Origin: Arthrobacter beigongshangensis
GTDB taxonomy: Bacteria > Bacillota > Bacilli > Bacillales_A > Planococcaceae
Assembly: GCF_016820585.1 (NCBI RefSeq)
Contig: NZ_JADHDX010000003.1
Span: 235,173 to 299,172, forward strand
Direction: 5' to 3'
Length of the DNA stretch: 64,000 nt
Positions 8,913 through 17,495 of the stretch are shown in pieces. Under the pieces are notes generated by a model that had not been told where the DNA came from, ran no database searches, and saw nothing but the letters and a program-made list of their open reading frames with translations. The first letter of the stretch is position 1. Every line of letters starts with the position of its first letter. Made by a program: the position numbers and the translations under genes.

Positions 8913-9821
8913 TTAGTTATTTTTTTCGTAAATCCTTAGCTTTGTATAGATTGTTTCGAGTATCGGAACTGCCATGCCATTTGCATGTTGTAGCAGGTAT
9001 CCTTGTAGATGATCTGCTTCCAACGGTAGGGATTTTTCCAAGTCACGTTGCATTGATGATTTCATGTTATAAGGCAGCGAGCTTATTTTATTGGCCAGGT
9101 CAGTTGTAATCGTTTCTTGAATAGGTGCACCCATTTTACGCATGATCGCTGCAAGTTCCTCCAAAAAGGATTCGACCGTATGTCGTCCCGTATCTAGCTC
9201 CATAATGGGTCCGATTGGTGATTCCATAAGCGAAGTGATTCCAGAAAGTGTTGTGATGAAGAGATATTTATGCCACATTTCTTGAGTGATTTGCGTGCTC
9301 AATTCGAATGAAGCGTTTGCTCCATTGAAAACATCCCTTACTTTTTCAATCCGAGGTGTGCGTTCACCGGATCTTTCGCCATAAATCAGTTGGTGACTCG
9401 GGCTTTTTTGAAGGATCTTTCCCTGATCGTCAAGTGTCGTTTCAATAAAGCAAAGTCCTCCAATAACAGCATCTTCCCCAAAAGCCTCTATTAATTGATC
9501 GAGATGGGCTATACCATTCAATAGAGGTAAAATAGTTGTTTCGTTATTTACAAATGGACGGATATCCTCGATTGCCTGTGCCAGGTGATAAGACTTCGTT
9601 GATAGGAGAATCAAATCAAAGGTTTCTCCACTATCGTTTATTGTAATGAGACGAGGCACTAGCTTGGCATTCCCGTTGATACTTTCGATTTGTAGGCCGG
9701 TTTTCTCGAGCGCTTGTTTCCTACCCTCCCTTACTAGGAAGGTAACATCCTGTCCCTTTTCCAACAACCTACCACCAAAGTAACCTCCAATTGCACCTGC
9801 TCCGACAACTAGGATTTTCAT
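8913..9821 (-). CDS. panE: 2-dehydropantoate 2-reductase (ketopantoate reductase family)
   Basis: The enzyme reduces ketopantoate to pantoate with NADPH in pantothenate and coenzyme A synthesis. The 302 residues start with the nucleotide-binding motif MKILVVGAGAIGGYFGGRL. They contain the family block LLSTKSYHLAQAIEDIRPFV, the catalytic-type lysine region MWHKYLFITTLSGITSL near residue 175, and a C-terminal helical domain with MKSSMQRDLEKS. Length and motif order match ApbA/PanE. Several paralogues of this family occur in Bacillales and not all make pantoate, so the exact substrate is inferred. It is a single gene with its own upstream region. Confidence 0.85.
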   Translation of the reverse strand: MKILVVGAGAIGGYFGGRLLEKGQDVTFLVREGRKQALEKTGLQIESINGNAKLVPRLITINDSGETFDLILLSTKSYHLAQAIEDIRPFVNNETTILPLLNGIAHLDQLIEAFGEDAVIGGLCFIETTLDDQGKILQKSPSHQLIYGERSGERTPRIEKVRDVFNGANASFELSTQITQEMWHKYLFITTLSGITSLMESPIGPIMELDTGRHTVESFLEELAAIMRKMGAPIQETITTDLANKISSLPYNMKSSMQRDLEKSLPLEADHLQGYLLQHANGMAVPILETIYTKLRIYEKNN

Positions 9822-9900
9822 GCTTTGTTCCCCCTTATATACGTTTTGTCCATTCTAGTATACACGAGTTAGATTAATAAGAATATTCGTAGGAGAAACA

Positions 9901-9935
9901 ATGGCAAGCTGGAATGTGTTGATCCAACTTGCCAT
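9901..9935 (-). terminator. terminator of the SpxH-like gene
   Basis: The arms ATGGCAAGCTGGA and TCCAACTTGCCAT form a near-perfect 13-base stem just past the stop codon of the minus-strand gene. Confidence 0.75.
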
Positions 9936-9942
9936 CAATTAG

Positions 9943-10869
9943 TTAACCAATCATCGTAATATACTGTTCGCCAAGTATTTCTTTCATTTCGTAATCAGCC
10001 GTGGACAATTGATTATTTATAAACGCTTTGACATCATTTTGTTCGATTGAATAAAACTCTTCAATTTCACGTGAGAATAATAATTTTTCCTGTTTGAGCA
10101 ATGTTTGTAAATTTGGTTGTTGCTTTGGAGTGATATTTTCACTAGGAAGCATTTGTTGGAGAGCTGAAATATAGTGTTCTAGTGCACGAGCACCAACGAT
10201 TTTGACACCTTTTTTCTCCTCGTTTAACAGAACGATTGTTGGGAATCCGCGAGCACCTAATTGACGAACAAGCTGAAAATCCTCATGCAACGAAGTATCT
10301 GCTTCAGGAAGTTTGGATTGTTTAATGATTTCTTCTCCGTTGAGTCCGACCTGATTGACAAGATCAATCATCGTGTCATCTTGTGCAATATTTTGATTGA
10401 AAGCGAAAAGGGCTTCGCGTGCACGGCGTAAAAATGCATTCGCGAGATCTGGATTTTGTTTGTGAATTACTTTGAAAACGCGGGAAGGGATGAATGATGA
10501 TTCAATAGGATTCGTGAGCCATACAGTCCCGTCAATTGGCATACGAGAATGTTCACCGACTTCTCTCCAGTGATCGGCTACATCTGCTGGTCCGTTGATG
10601 CCGTTGGCGACATCCGCAAAGCCGTCCCATTTTTCTAGTAAGCCACCCATCAATGTATGTGTATTAAAGTATTGTCCATACTGCTCTGTGAACTTACGGA
10701 AAACGGGTTCCAATGCCCAACAATGTGAACAAATTGGATCCGTTATATAGTATAAATCGATCGTTTTTTTCGGTGCTGAGAGGTCGATGAATTGCATTAC
10801 TTCGTCATCACCACCAGGTCCACATACGCCTGTTTCCAAATCACACATCATATTGTTTTTCATATCCAT
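9943..10869 (-). CDS. DsbA-fold protein of the SpxH/YjbH-like family
   Basis: The 308 residues contain a thioredoxin-type motif in YYITDPICSHCWALEP (about 52-67). This wording is characteristic of the ClpXP adaptor SpxH (YjbH) and related FrnE-like proteins. Further family blocks are the helical insert with LRRAREALFAFNQ and the cis-Pro loop RGFPTIVLLN. SpxH delivers the oxidative-stress regulator Spx to ClpXP. Here both CxxC cysteines are kept, so a redox role is possible. The start at 10869 was chosen because it follows AAGAGG and avoids a 26-base overlap with the upstream regulator. It forms a two-gene operon behind an HxlR regulator, which is not the usual spxH setting, so this may be a paralogue. 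Confidence 0.75.
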   Translation of the reverse strand: MDMKNNMMCDLETGVCGPGGDDEVMQFIDLSAPKKTIDLYYITDPICSHCWALEPVFRKFTEQYGQYFNTHTLMGGLLEKWDGFADVANGINGPADVADHWREVGEHSRMPIDGTVWLTNPIESSFIPSRVFKVIHKQNPDLANAFLRRAREALFAFNQNIAQDDTMIDLVNQVGLNGEEIIKQSKLPEADTSLHEDFQLVRQLGARGFPTIVLLNEEKKGVKIVGARALEHYISALQQMLPSENITPKQQPNLQTLLKQEKLLFSREIEEFYSIEQNDVKAFINNQLSTADYEMKEILGEQYITMIG

Positions 10870-10873
10870 TCTA

Positions 10874-11209
10874 TTACCTCTTTTCATTAGTATTGTCAAA
10901 AACGATATTTTTTAGTGCCCATTTATGGACAGGCTGCAAGGCGATTGCTAGTTGCTGACCTTTTTCAGATAGGTGATAGGAAATCGTGACGGGAGACTCA
11001 GCTGTCACTTTTTTAATAATTAAATCATGCTCAGCAAGTTCCGTTAGCTTTAATGAGAGAGAACGGGGAGTAATATCATTCAAATCTCGCTTCATATCGG
11101 AAAAGTGTGCAGTGAAATCCGGGCAATTCGATAAGTAATGGATGATAAGTCCGTTCCAACGTCTACCTAAAATTTCAAAGCATGATTCTAAATATGGGCA
11201 AACTTCCAA
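10874..11209 (-). CDS. HxlR-family (MarR-like) regulator, probably redox-sensing
   Basis: The 111-residue winged-helix protein has the HxlR core: CFEILGRRWNGLIIHYL, then DMKRDLNDITPRSLSLKLTELAEHDLI and the wing SYHLSEKGQQL. Two cysteines stand near the N-terminus (EVCPYLESCF). In YodB, CatR and HypR of Bacillus such an N-terminal cysteine senses quinones, diamide or hypochlorite; sensing here is inferred. A TTG at 11209 after GAGGTGA is preferred over a GTG at 11218. It lies directly upstream of the SpxH-like gene and downstream of a double palindrome. A nitroreductase gene next door fits an electrophile-stress regulon. Confidence 0.85.
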   Translation of the reverse strand: MEVCPYLESCFEILGRRWNGLIIHYLSNCPDFTAHFSDMKRDLNDITPRSLSLKLTELAEHDLIIKKVTAESPVTISYHLSEKGQQLAIALQPVHKWALKNIVFDNTNEKR

Positions 11210-11228
11210 TTCAGTCACCTCTTCTATC

Positions 11229-11282
11229 GACTATACTTTTTATATCTAGTATATAAAGTATATCGAATGTAAAAGTATAGTC
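11229..11282. promoter_or_regulatory. nested palindromic operator upstream of the HxlR gene
   Basis: Two inverted repeats are nested. The outer pair GACTATACTTTT (11229-11240) and AAAAGTATAGTC (11271-11282) is a perfect 12-base repeat. The inner palindrome runs from 11232 to 11262 (TATACTTT..TATAT CTAG TATATAAAGTATA). The spacing suggests two dimers or cooperative binding of the HxlR protein at its own promoter. Confidence 0.65.
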
Positions 11283-11289
11283 AATAAAA

Positions 11290-11315
11290 AAGCCCTTATC
11301 AAATTTGATAAGGAC
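11290..11315 (-). terminator. terminator of the nitroreductase gene
   Basis: The perfect palindrome CCTTATCAAATTTGATAAGG (11294-11313) is followed on the minus strand by GGCTTTTTT. It also separates this gene from the hxlR operator. Confidence 0.8.
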
Positions 11316-11321
11316 ATTTGG

Positions 11322-11891
11322 TCAATCAATCCAAGTTGTTAATTCTTTGAAATGAGTTCTTGTATAAGGTTTTGGTTCGAAATCTGAATAGCCTAGGTAA
11401 ATAAAGGCGGCAATCTCACCTTTTTCGGACAGACCGAAGAAGTCGCGCACATCTGGATGGTAACAAATCGCACCTGTTCGCCAAACTGCACCGAGACCAA
11501 GAGCGTGTGCGGTTAACAGCATGTTTTGGACAGCGCTACTGACAGCGGCAAATTCCTCTTTTAAAATGATGTTATCTTTGGTTCCAGGTTCAACACCCAC
11601 TGCAATGATGACGGGAGAGCGAAGGGGATTGCGTTCACTTCTTTCGATTTTCGTCTGGCTCTCTTCTGACTGGGGATCTTCTTGTTGCGCTGTTGTAATT
11701 TTTTTAAATACTTTCCCTAATTTCTCTCTACCTTCGCCGCGTAGAACGAAAAAGCGCCACGGTTCTGATTTATGGTGATTGGGTGCAAATGTACCTGCCT
11801 CAATAATTTGTTCAATCAATTCTTTCGAAACGGGTTGTTCATTAACTAATGAGATACTTCTCCGCGTTTGAATCGCCTCATGTATGTTCAA
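11322..11891 (-). CDS. nitroreductase-family FMN oxidoreductase
   Basis: The 189 residues match the short YdjA-like nitroreductases. The N-terminal FMN-binding block is IQTRRSISL, followed by APNHHKSEPWRFFVL, and the C-terminal motif is HALGLGAVWRTG then GYSD. These flavoproteins reduce nitro-compounds or quinones with NAD(P)H; the physiological substrate is unknown. The gene has its own terminator and lies just upstream of the HxlR operator region, in the same orientation as hxlR and the SpxH-like gene. A shared quinone or electrophile stress response is plausible but inferred. Confidence 0.85.
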   Translation of the reverse strand: MNIHEAIQTRRSISLVNEQPVSKELIEQIIEAGTFAPNHHKSEPWRFFVLRGEGREKLGKVFKKITTAQQEDPQSEESQTKIERSERNPLRSPVIIAVGVEPGTKDNIILKEEFAAVSSAVQNMLLTAHALGLGAVWRTGAICYHPDVRDFFGLSEKGEIAAFIYLGYSDFEPKPYTRTHFKELTTWID

Positions 11892-12028
11892 ATTAAATCT
11901 CCTCTTTCTCTAAGTGATTATGATTCTATTTGTTAGTATAGCAGGTATAAAAGGAAAGTCATTGTTTTCAACTTTGCGAAAATTGAGCTATACTAATTCA
12001 AGTACTCGATGAAGGAAAGGAAGATTAA

Positions 12029-13243
12029 ATGACAACGATAAAAGAACCAACGACACTCGGTAATCCTGTCTATCCAGTTATGTTTGCCATCGCTGGTTGT
12101 CATTTACTGAACGATACGCTTCAAGCGGTGATTCCAGCCATTTTTCCAGTGCTGGCAGAGGAGAAGGGACTCACCTTTACCCAACTTGGTTTTATCGCCT
12201 TTGCACTAAATATGGTCGCCTCTGTTTTACAACCTGTCGTCGGCTATATTAGTGATAAAAAGCCGATGCCTTATGCACTACCGACGGGGATGTTATTTTC
12301 GCTTATCGGAATTGGGGGGCTTGCTTTTGCTCCAGACTATTGGATGATTGTTGTTTCGGTTATGCTACTAGGGTTTGGTTCTGCAGTATTTCATCCAGAA
12401 GGATCGCGTGTGTCGTTTATGGCGGCGGGTTCGAAACGAGGACTATCGCAGTCCATTTACCAAGTGGGTGGAAATTCGGGGCAGGCACTTGCTCCATTGA
12501 TAGGTGCATACATATTGGTTCCTTACGGACAAAAAAGTGCGGCTTTATTTATGATGGTTGCGGCGCTTGGTATTTTTATATTGATGAAGATTTCAGTATG
12601 GTATAAAAAACAGTTGGATCAGGAGAAATTGAATAATCGTAAAAAAGTACTCTTATCAACTATTGGAGATTTAACGAAAAAGCAAGTTGGAATCGCATTA
12701 TCACTACTTCTTGTACTTATTTTTGCTCGTTCGTTTTATGTGACTAGTATCACTAGTTTTTTCCTCTTTCATTTGATGGAGAAGTATAATTTACAAAGTG
12801 AGGAAGGGCTACTCTATATCTTTCTCTTTTTAGCACTTGGAGCAGTCGGTACATTTTTCGGTGGACCTATTGCGGATAAAATTGGGCGGAAGAATGTTAT
12901 TGTCTTGTCTCTAGCTGTCCCAATTCCCCTTTGTATTCTTTTGCCGTATTCTCCATTATGGGCGGTTATTGTATTGCTTATGATTATTGGTTTCTTTATT
13001 ATGCTTAGTTTTTCAGTAACGGTCGTGTATGCTCAGGAGCTTGTGCCAAGTAAAATTGGTACAATGGCAGGGCTGACAGTTGGCCTTGCATTTGGCATGG
13101 GGGCTATTGGGGCTGTGGTCATTGGGATATTAATGGATCAGCTTGGCATTTATACGACGATGATTATTGTGTCATTCCTGCCAATCATAGGGCTTGTTGG
13201 ACTGGCGCTACCGCGTGATGGGAAAATTACTGCCGCTAGTTGA
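12029..13243 (+). CDS. MFS transporter, fosmidomycin-resistance (Fsr)-like
   Basis: The 404-residue protein has twelve predicted hydrophobic helices. It carries the Fsr-type motifs CHLLNDTLQAVIPAIFPVL near the N-terminus and FGSAVFHPEGSRVSFMAAG in the fourth to fifth helix region, plus the MFS loop GGPIADKIGRKNVI in the second half. Fsr-type permeases export fosmidomycin and are often of unknown native substrate. The ATG follows GAAAGGAAG. It heads a run of three MFS exporters in the same direction. Confidence 0.88.
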   Translation: MTTIKEPTTLGNPVYPVMFAIAGCHLLNDTLQAVIPAIFPVLAEEKGLTFTQLGFIAFALNMVASVLQPVVGYISDKKPMPYALPTGMLFSLIGIGGLAFAPDYWMIVVSVMLLGFGSAVFHPEGSRVSFMAAGSKRGLSQSIYQVGGNSGQALAPLIGAYILVPYGQKSAALFMMVAALGIFILMKISVWYKKQLDQEKLNNRKKVLLSTIGDLTKKQVGIALSLLLVLIFARSFYVTSITSFFLFHLMEKYNLQSEEGLLYIFLFLALGAVGTFFGGPIADKIGRKNVIVLSLAVPIPLCILLPYSPLWAVIVLLMIIGFFIMLSFSVTVVYAQELVPSKIGTMAGLTVGLAFGMGAIGAVVIGILMDQLGIYTTMIIVSFLPIIGLVGLALPRDGKITAAS

Positions 13244-13353
13244 TCAAGGAAAAAAGATAGTATACGTGAAATAAATAAGTAGCTTATTCTTTCAAATCTC
13301 ATTATAATGGGGAGTCGGCGTAAATAGGCTGATTAGAAAGAAGGTTAACTAAT

Positions 13354-14532
13354 TTGACTCGAGATCAACGTAAGAAAATGCTTATATTAATGATTAATAT
13401 GTTTATTGCGATTGGAAGTTTCGGCATTATTATTCCTATTTTACCTGCGTATCTATTATCGATTGGACAAGCAGGAACCGCAGCTGGTCTGATGATAGCT
13501 ATATTCGCTGGTGCGCAGCTTATCATGTCTCCGATTGCAGGAAAGTGGGCAGATAAGTACGGACGAAGAGTTATGATTATTTCAGGGCTTAGCGGATTAG
13601 CTTTGTCGATGTTTGTTTTTTATTTTTCTGATTCCATTTGGATTCTCTATCTGTCGCGTGTCATCGGTGGAGTTGGAGCGGCGCTATTAGTCCCTGCAAT
13701 TTTTGCTTATGTTGCTGACATTACAACGTTGGATCAGCGTGCGAAAGGGAATAGTTTTATTTCTGCATCGATGTCGCTAGGTATTGTGATTGGACCGGGG
13801 ATAGGTGGATTTTTAGCCGATTTCGGTTTGAAAATGCCACTCCTTATTTCAGCAATTGTTGGAGTAGGAGCTGTACTCTTTTCAGCAGTGATGTTGAAGG
13901 AAAGTAAAGATACGACGGTTGAAGCGTCAGATAAGAAGCCTGAACCGATGGTGAAAGAAATTGCACAGTCATTTAGCAAACCGTACTTTATTCCATTAGT
14001 AATCACACTTGTAATGAGTTTTGGATTAATGGCGTATGAATCGGTGTTAGGTCTTTTTGTTGATAATGTATTCGGAGCATCTCCAAAGGATATTGCGATT
14101 ATGGTGACGTCTACGGGTATTATTAGCGTAATTATCCAATTGTTTGCGGTCGATTGGGTTGTCCGTCGATTTGGAGAAGCAGCGGTACTCAGTATTTTTC
14201 TAGGTGTTGCCGCAGTTGGATTTTTCCTGTCCATACTTGCACCAAGCTACATCATGTTTTTCGGTGTAACGATGATTATTTTCCTAGCAACTTCTATTTT
14301 GAGACCTGTTTTGACGACGCTTATATCTAAATTGGCGGGGAATGAACAGGGATTTGCGATGGGTATGAACAATGCTTATATGAGCATTGGGAATGTACTT
14401 GGACCGCTCTTGGCAGGATTGCTATTTGACGTTCACATTCTGTATCCGTTCATCCTTGGGTTGATCGTACTTGTTGTGACAACCTTCGTGTCGATAAAGT
14501 GGAAAGGGCCAGGGAAGATGTTAGCTAAGTAA
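13354..14532 (+). CDS. MFS multidrug-type exporter (DHA1 family)
   Basis: The 392 residues form twelve transmembrane helices. The DHA1 signatures are present: SPIAGKWADKYGRRVMI after helix 2 (motif A) and the motif C-like GPGIGGFLADFG in helix 5, which marks antiporters. It resembles Bmr/NorA/MdtG-type proton-driven drug exporters. A TTG start at 13354 follows AAGAAGG. A TATAAT box at 13303-13308 probably belongs to its promoter. A strong terminator follows the stop, so it is a single-gene unit. The substrate cannot be deduced. Confidence 0.88.
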   Translation: MTRDQRKKMLILMINMFIAIGSFGIIIPILPAYLLSIGQAGTAAGLMIAIFAGAQLIMSPIAGKWADKYGRRVMIISGLSGLALSMFVFYFSDSIWILYLSRVIGGVGAALLVPAIFAYVADITTLDQRAKGNSFISASMSLGIVIGPGIGGFLADFGLKMPLLISAIVGVGAVLFSAVMLKESKDTTVEASDKKPEPMVKEIAQSFSKPYFIPLVITLVMSFGLMAYESVLGLFVDNVFGASPKDIAIMVTSTGIISVIIQLFAVDWVVRRFGEAAVLSIFLGVAAVGFFLSILAPSYIMFFGVTMIIFLATSILRPVLTTLISKLAGNEQGFAMGMNNAYMSIGNVLGPLLAGLLFDVHILYPFILGLIVLVVTTFVSIKWKGPGKMLAK

Positions 14533-14547
14533 TAAAGTAGTAGAGAG

Positions 14548-14580
14548 GCAGGCCATGCAAATTTGCGGGCCTGTTTTTTT
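14548..14580 (+). terminator. terminator after the DHA1 exporter
   Basis: CAGGCC and GGCCTG arms enclose a second pairing (GCAAATTTGC) and are followed by eight T residues. Confidence 0.85.
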
Positions 14581-14592
14581 GAATTCAAATCC

Positions 14593-14640
14593 TTTACAAG
14601 TTTCGATTACCGAAGTATAATTATATAGTTACCTAGCTAA
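14593..14640 (+). promoter_or_regulatory. promoter and likely operator of the marR-MFS unit
   Basis: TTTACA (14593-14598) and TATAAT (14616-14621) are separated by exactly 17 bases. Just downstream, TAGTTACCTAGCTA (from 14625) covers the expected transcription start and could bind the MarR protein. Confidence 0.6.
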
Positions 14641-14658
14641 ATAAAAGGAGTTGGCAGC

Positions 14659-15069
14659 GTGAATCCGTTATTCCATGATATTTTCCAAAAAACACGACTG
14701 TTGAGTAAAGAATTAAACTTAGTATTGAAAAAGTATGATTTGTTCGCGGCCCAATGGACAGTCTTATTTTGTATACATCAACATGGTGAAATGACGTTAA
14801 CACAAATATGGAAGTATTTGAACGTTGAAGCGCCCACTATTACTCGGACGGTCAATCGGTTAGAAAAATTGGGATGGTTGACGATGCATGAAGGAAAAGA
14901 TCGTCGGGAGAAAATTGTACGACTTTCGGAAGATACAAATACTAAATTTCCGGAAATCAAGTCGGCAATTATCCGTTTTGAAAATGAATTTCTAGAAGGC
15001 TTGTCTGATGAAGAGCAAGTGCAATTGTCAGCATTGCTGAACAAGATGGATAAGGAAGGGCGTGTGTAA
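14659..15069 (+). CDS. MarR-family transcriptional regulator
   Basis: The 136-residue protein contains the MarR winged helix: WTVLFCIHQHGEMTLTQIWKYL, then VEAPTITRTVNRLEKLGWL as recognition helix and the wing GKDRREKIVRLSED (DRRxxxVxL). It starts with GTG at 14659 behind AAAAGGAG. The downstream MFS exporter gene begins at or just after its stop codon, a standard arrangement in which the regulator represses an efflux operon in response to the exported compound. The inducer is unknown. Confidence 0.9.
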   Translation: MNPLFHDIFQKTRLLSKELNLVLKKYDLFAAQWTVLFCIHQHGEMTLTQIWKYLNVEAPTITRTVNRLEKLGWLTMHEGKDRREKIVRLSEDTNTKFPEIKSAIIRFENEFLEGLSDEEQVQLSALLNKMDKEGRV

Positions 15070-15073
15070 TTCA

Positions 15074-16255
15074 ATGAATAAAGAACCGATTTGGACAAAA
15101 TCTTTTATCAGTTTGTTTATTACGAATATAGCTGTTTTCATTGTTTTTTATGGTTTAGTTACTGCATTGCCTCTTTATGCGGTAGGTGTGTTGGGTCGGA
15201 CAGATCAAGATGCAGGTTTATTGATGACGGTCTTTTTACTTTCGGCTATTGTCGTTAGACCGTTTACTGGGAAGATACTAGATGTGGCAGGAAAGCGTAA
15301 AATGCTATGGATTAGCCTCGTCCTCTATTTGTTTTGTACAATCCTCTATTATTTTATACAGCCATTTGCAGCATTGTTAGTCTTGCGTTTTGCGCAAGGC
15401 ATCTGGTTCAGCATTATAACGACAGCAGCCGTCTCGCTTGCTGCAGATATCGTCCCGGTTGCAAGAAGGGGAGCGGGACTTGGTTATTTTACAATGTCGA
15501 CAAACTTATCTGTTGTCCTCGGTCCACTCATTGCATTATCCATCATTCAAACGTTTTCTTTTGATGTATTATTTATCGTGTTGAGTGCTTTAATGGTAAT
15601 CGGAGTCCTGATTTCAGCTATGGCGCCGGTGGGTACATTACCAGAAAAGACTGTTGGGAAAAAGAGATTGTCAATTGGCGATCTCTTTGAAAAAGGTGCA
15701 ATGCCAGTTGCGCTATTTGGTAGTATGATTGGGCTATCCTATGCGAGTGTTTTATCGTACTTATCCATTTATGCACAGGAAAAAGGGCTATTGGCATTGG
15801 CGAGTACTTTCTTTCTTGTGTTTGCTGCAATTATGCTAATGACACGTCCCTTTACAGGAAAGCTTTTTGATGAAAAAGGACCACATTATGTGATTATACC
15901 TGGCTTTATCAGTTTCGCCATCGGACTTGTCCTTTTGGTCAATATGGATTCCGCTTTTTCATTTCTAATCGCGGGAGTATTTGTAGGATTTGGATATGGG
16001 GCACTTGTTCCGAGTTTCCAAACTCTTGCGGTGCAGTCGACAAAACATGAAAGAAGCGGTTATGCAACGGCTACATTTTTCACGTTATTTGATTCGGGAC
16101 TGGCACTTGGTTCGTATGTATTGGGGCTAATTGCAATCCATTTTGGTTATCAAAATGTCTATTTAATAGCAGCGGCACTCATCATCCTCGTTTTCTTTAG
16201 TTATTTGTTTATCAAACGAAAACAGAAGGGGCAGGAAGCAATCCAAAGTAGTTAA
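15074..16255 (+). CDS. MFS transporter cotranscribed with MarR
   Basis: The protein has about 393 residues and twelve hydrophobic helices, with MFS motif VVRPFTGKILDVAGKRKML after helix 2 and TRPFTGKLFDEKG in the second half. ATG 15074 is preferred; an in-frame GTG at 15062 would overlap the MarR gene by eight bases and sits very close to its AAGGAAGG. It ends at a strong bidirectional terminator. Together with the MarR gene it forms a two-gene efflux unit. Confidence 0.87.
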   Translation: MNKEPIWTKSFISLFITNIAVFIVFYGLVTALPLYAVGVLGRTDQDAGLLMTVFLLSAIVVRPFTGKILDVAGKRKMLWISLVLYLFCTILYYFIQPFAALLVLRFAQGIWFSIITTAAVSLAADIVPVARRGAGLGYFTMSTNLSVVLGPLIALSIIQTFSFDVLFIVLSALMVIGVLISAMAPVGTLPEKTVGKKRLSIGDLFEKGAMPVALFGSMIGLSYASVLSYLSIYAQEKGLLALASTFFLVFAAIMLMTRPFTGKLFDEKGPHYVIIPGFISFAIGLVLLVNMDSAFSFLIAGVFVGFGYGALVPSFQTLAVQSTKHERSGYATATFFTLFDSGLALGSYVLGLIAIHFGYQNVYLIAAALIILVFFSYLFIKRKQKGQEAIQSS

Positions 16256-16257
16256 CT

Positions 16258-16300
16258 AAAAAAGCCAGTCTCCGCTCACGTTCGGAGGCTGGCATTTTTT
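16258..16300. terminator. bidirectional terminator
   Basis: AAAAAAGCCAGTCTCCG pairs with CGGAGGCTGGCATTTTTT between the convergent MFS and phosphatase genes. Confidence 0.88.
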
Positions 16301-16727
16301 AGTTGTCGTATAGTCGTTTTAGGGCTTCTTTGAATTGTGGTTTTACATTGATTGTTGGACGGATTGACATCGCTTGTTGTTCGGCTTCATCTACGGAATT
16401 GGCTAGGCCCAATTCTAACAATGCGGCAGTTGCGACAGTGCCAGCACGTCCACGTCCAGTATTACAGTGGAAGTAGACATTTTTGCCAGCTTTATAGGCA
16501 TTGACGACCTCTGATACAGCCGTTTGTATTGATTGATCTTGATGTTCAGCATCATCAACGATAGGTTGGTGAATACTAAATTCACTTGAAAGTGGACCTT
16601 TTACTTCTGCACGTAAGTCATAGATGACATCGATTTTTTCGTTAGCAAGAAGATCGTCAATTGCATCTACCCCTCCAATGAAAATGCGATTGGGAACTAG
16701 TTCTTCATAGTTTTTATGAGCTGTCAT
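16299..16727 (-). CDS. dual-specificity-type protein phosphatase
   Basis: The 142 residues carry the cysteine-phosphatase signature HCNTGRGRAGTVATA (HCX5R, P-loop near residues 97-104). A preceding acidic loop (PIVDDAEHQDQSI) could supply the general-acid Asp. Size and motif match small bacterial dual-specificity or tyrosine phosphatases that dephosphorylate proteins or other phosphoesters. The ATG follows GGAGGCG. It is a single gene facing the MFS operon. The substrate is unknown. Confidence 0.85.
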   Translation of the reverse strand: MTAHKNYEELVPNRIFIGGVDAIDDLLANEKIDVIYDLRAEVKGPLSSEFSIHQPIVDDAEHQDQSIQTAVSEVVNAYKAGKNVYFHCNTGRGRAGTVATAALLELGLANSVDEAEQQAMSIRPTINVKPQFKEALKRLYDN

Positions 16728-16891
16728 AGCTTATCGCCTCCTAACAAAGTTTAGATTAAATGTACATGAACGGCGAATTAAAGTACATGGATTTGGCCCG
16801 TTATTTCCCGGAAAATAAATAGCTCGGAGTTTTGAAACTTCATTAGGTGTGAAACGAACTAATAGGAAAGGAAAGAAGGGGGTATGTTATT

Positions 16892-17455
16892 GTGGAACGA
16901 AAAAGATTTTTGTTATCGCTTTGCCTAATTGTATTTTTTGTGTTGTTGCAAAATCCTATGCCTACAGCGGCTTGTTCTTGCGCGATGATGCCGTCTCCCG
17001 AGCAAGGATTTTCAGAGGCTCAAGCAGTATTCAGTGGCGAAGTAATTAGTATTAAAGATAATAGCAGCTTGTTAGGGGGATATGGCAAGACCGTCCTTTT
17101 TGCTGTGAAGGAAACATGGAAAGGGACAGATGGGATGGAAGTTGCAATAACGACAGGTAGTGGTGGTGGAGATTGTGGCATAGCATTTGTTACAGGGCAA
17201 GACTATTTGGTATATGCCCATCTTTCCGATATGTATGAGAAGCAATCATTATCTACTAACATTTGCAGTCCAACAAAAATACTTGCGGATGCTACTAAAG
17301 ATTTATCGGTTTTCGGCGAAGGACAAATACCGTCAAATAACGAAGTCCCTATAAAGAGTGGGAAAACAACTTACTTAATTATCGGTGGAGTTGTATTTAT
17401 TGCAGGATTATTTACGATTATCGGATGGATGAGATATAAGAAAGTTAAATCGTAA
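16892..17455 (+). CDS. secreted/membrane-anchored protein with TIMP-like (NTR) N-terminus
   Basis: The 187 residues begin with a basic, hydrophobic signal segment ending near AAACSCAMMPSP. The mature protein would start with CSC, followed by FSEAQAVFSGEVISIKD and two further cysteines (GGDCGIAF, NICSPTK). This layout resembles the NTR/TIMP-like domain found in several Bacillales surface proteins. A hydrophobic segment at about 160-180 followed by RYKKVKS is a C-terminal membrane anchor. The start is GTG 16892 after AAGAAGGGGG. Its function is unknown. Confidence 0.7.
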   Translation: MERKRFLLSLCLIVFFVLLQNPMPTAACSCAMMPSPEQGFSEAQAVFSGEVISIKDNSSLLGGYGKTVLFAVKETWKGTDGMEVAITTGSGGGDCGIAFVTGQDYLVYAHLSDMYEKQSLSTNICSPTKILADATKDLSVFGEGQIPSNNEVPIKSGKTTYLIIGGVVFIAGLFTIIGWMRYKKVKS

Positions 17456-17462
17456 GGAAATA

Positions 17463-17495
17463 GCCTGTTGCCGATGTTTCAGCAACAGGCCTTTA
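17463..17495. terminator. bidirectional terminator
   Basis: GCCTGTTGC and GCAACAGGC pair across a ten-base loop between two convergent genes. Confidence 0.75.
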
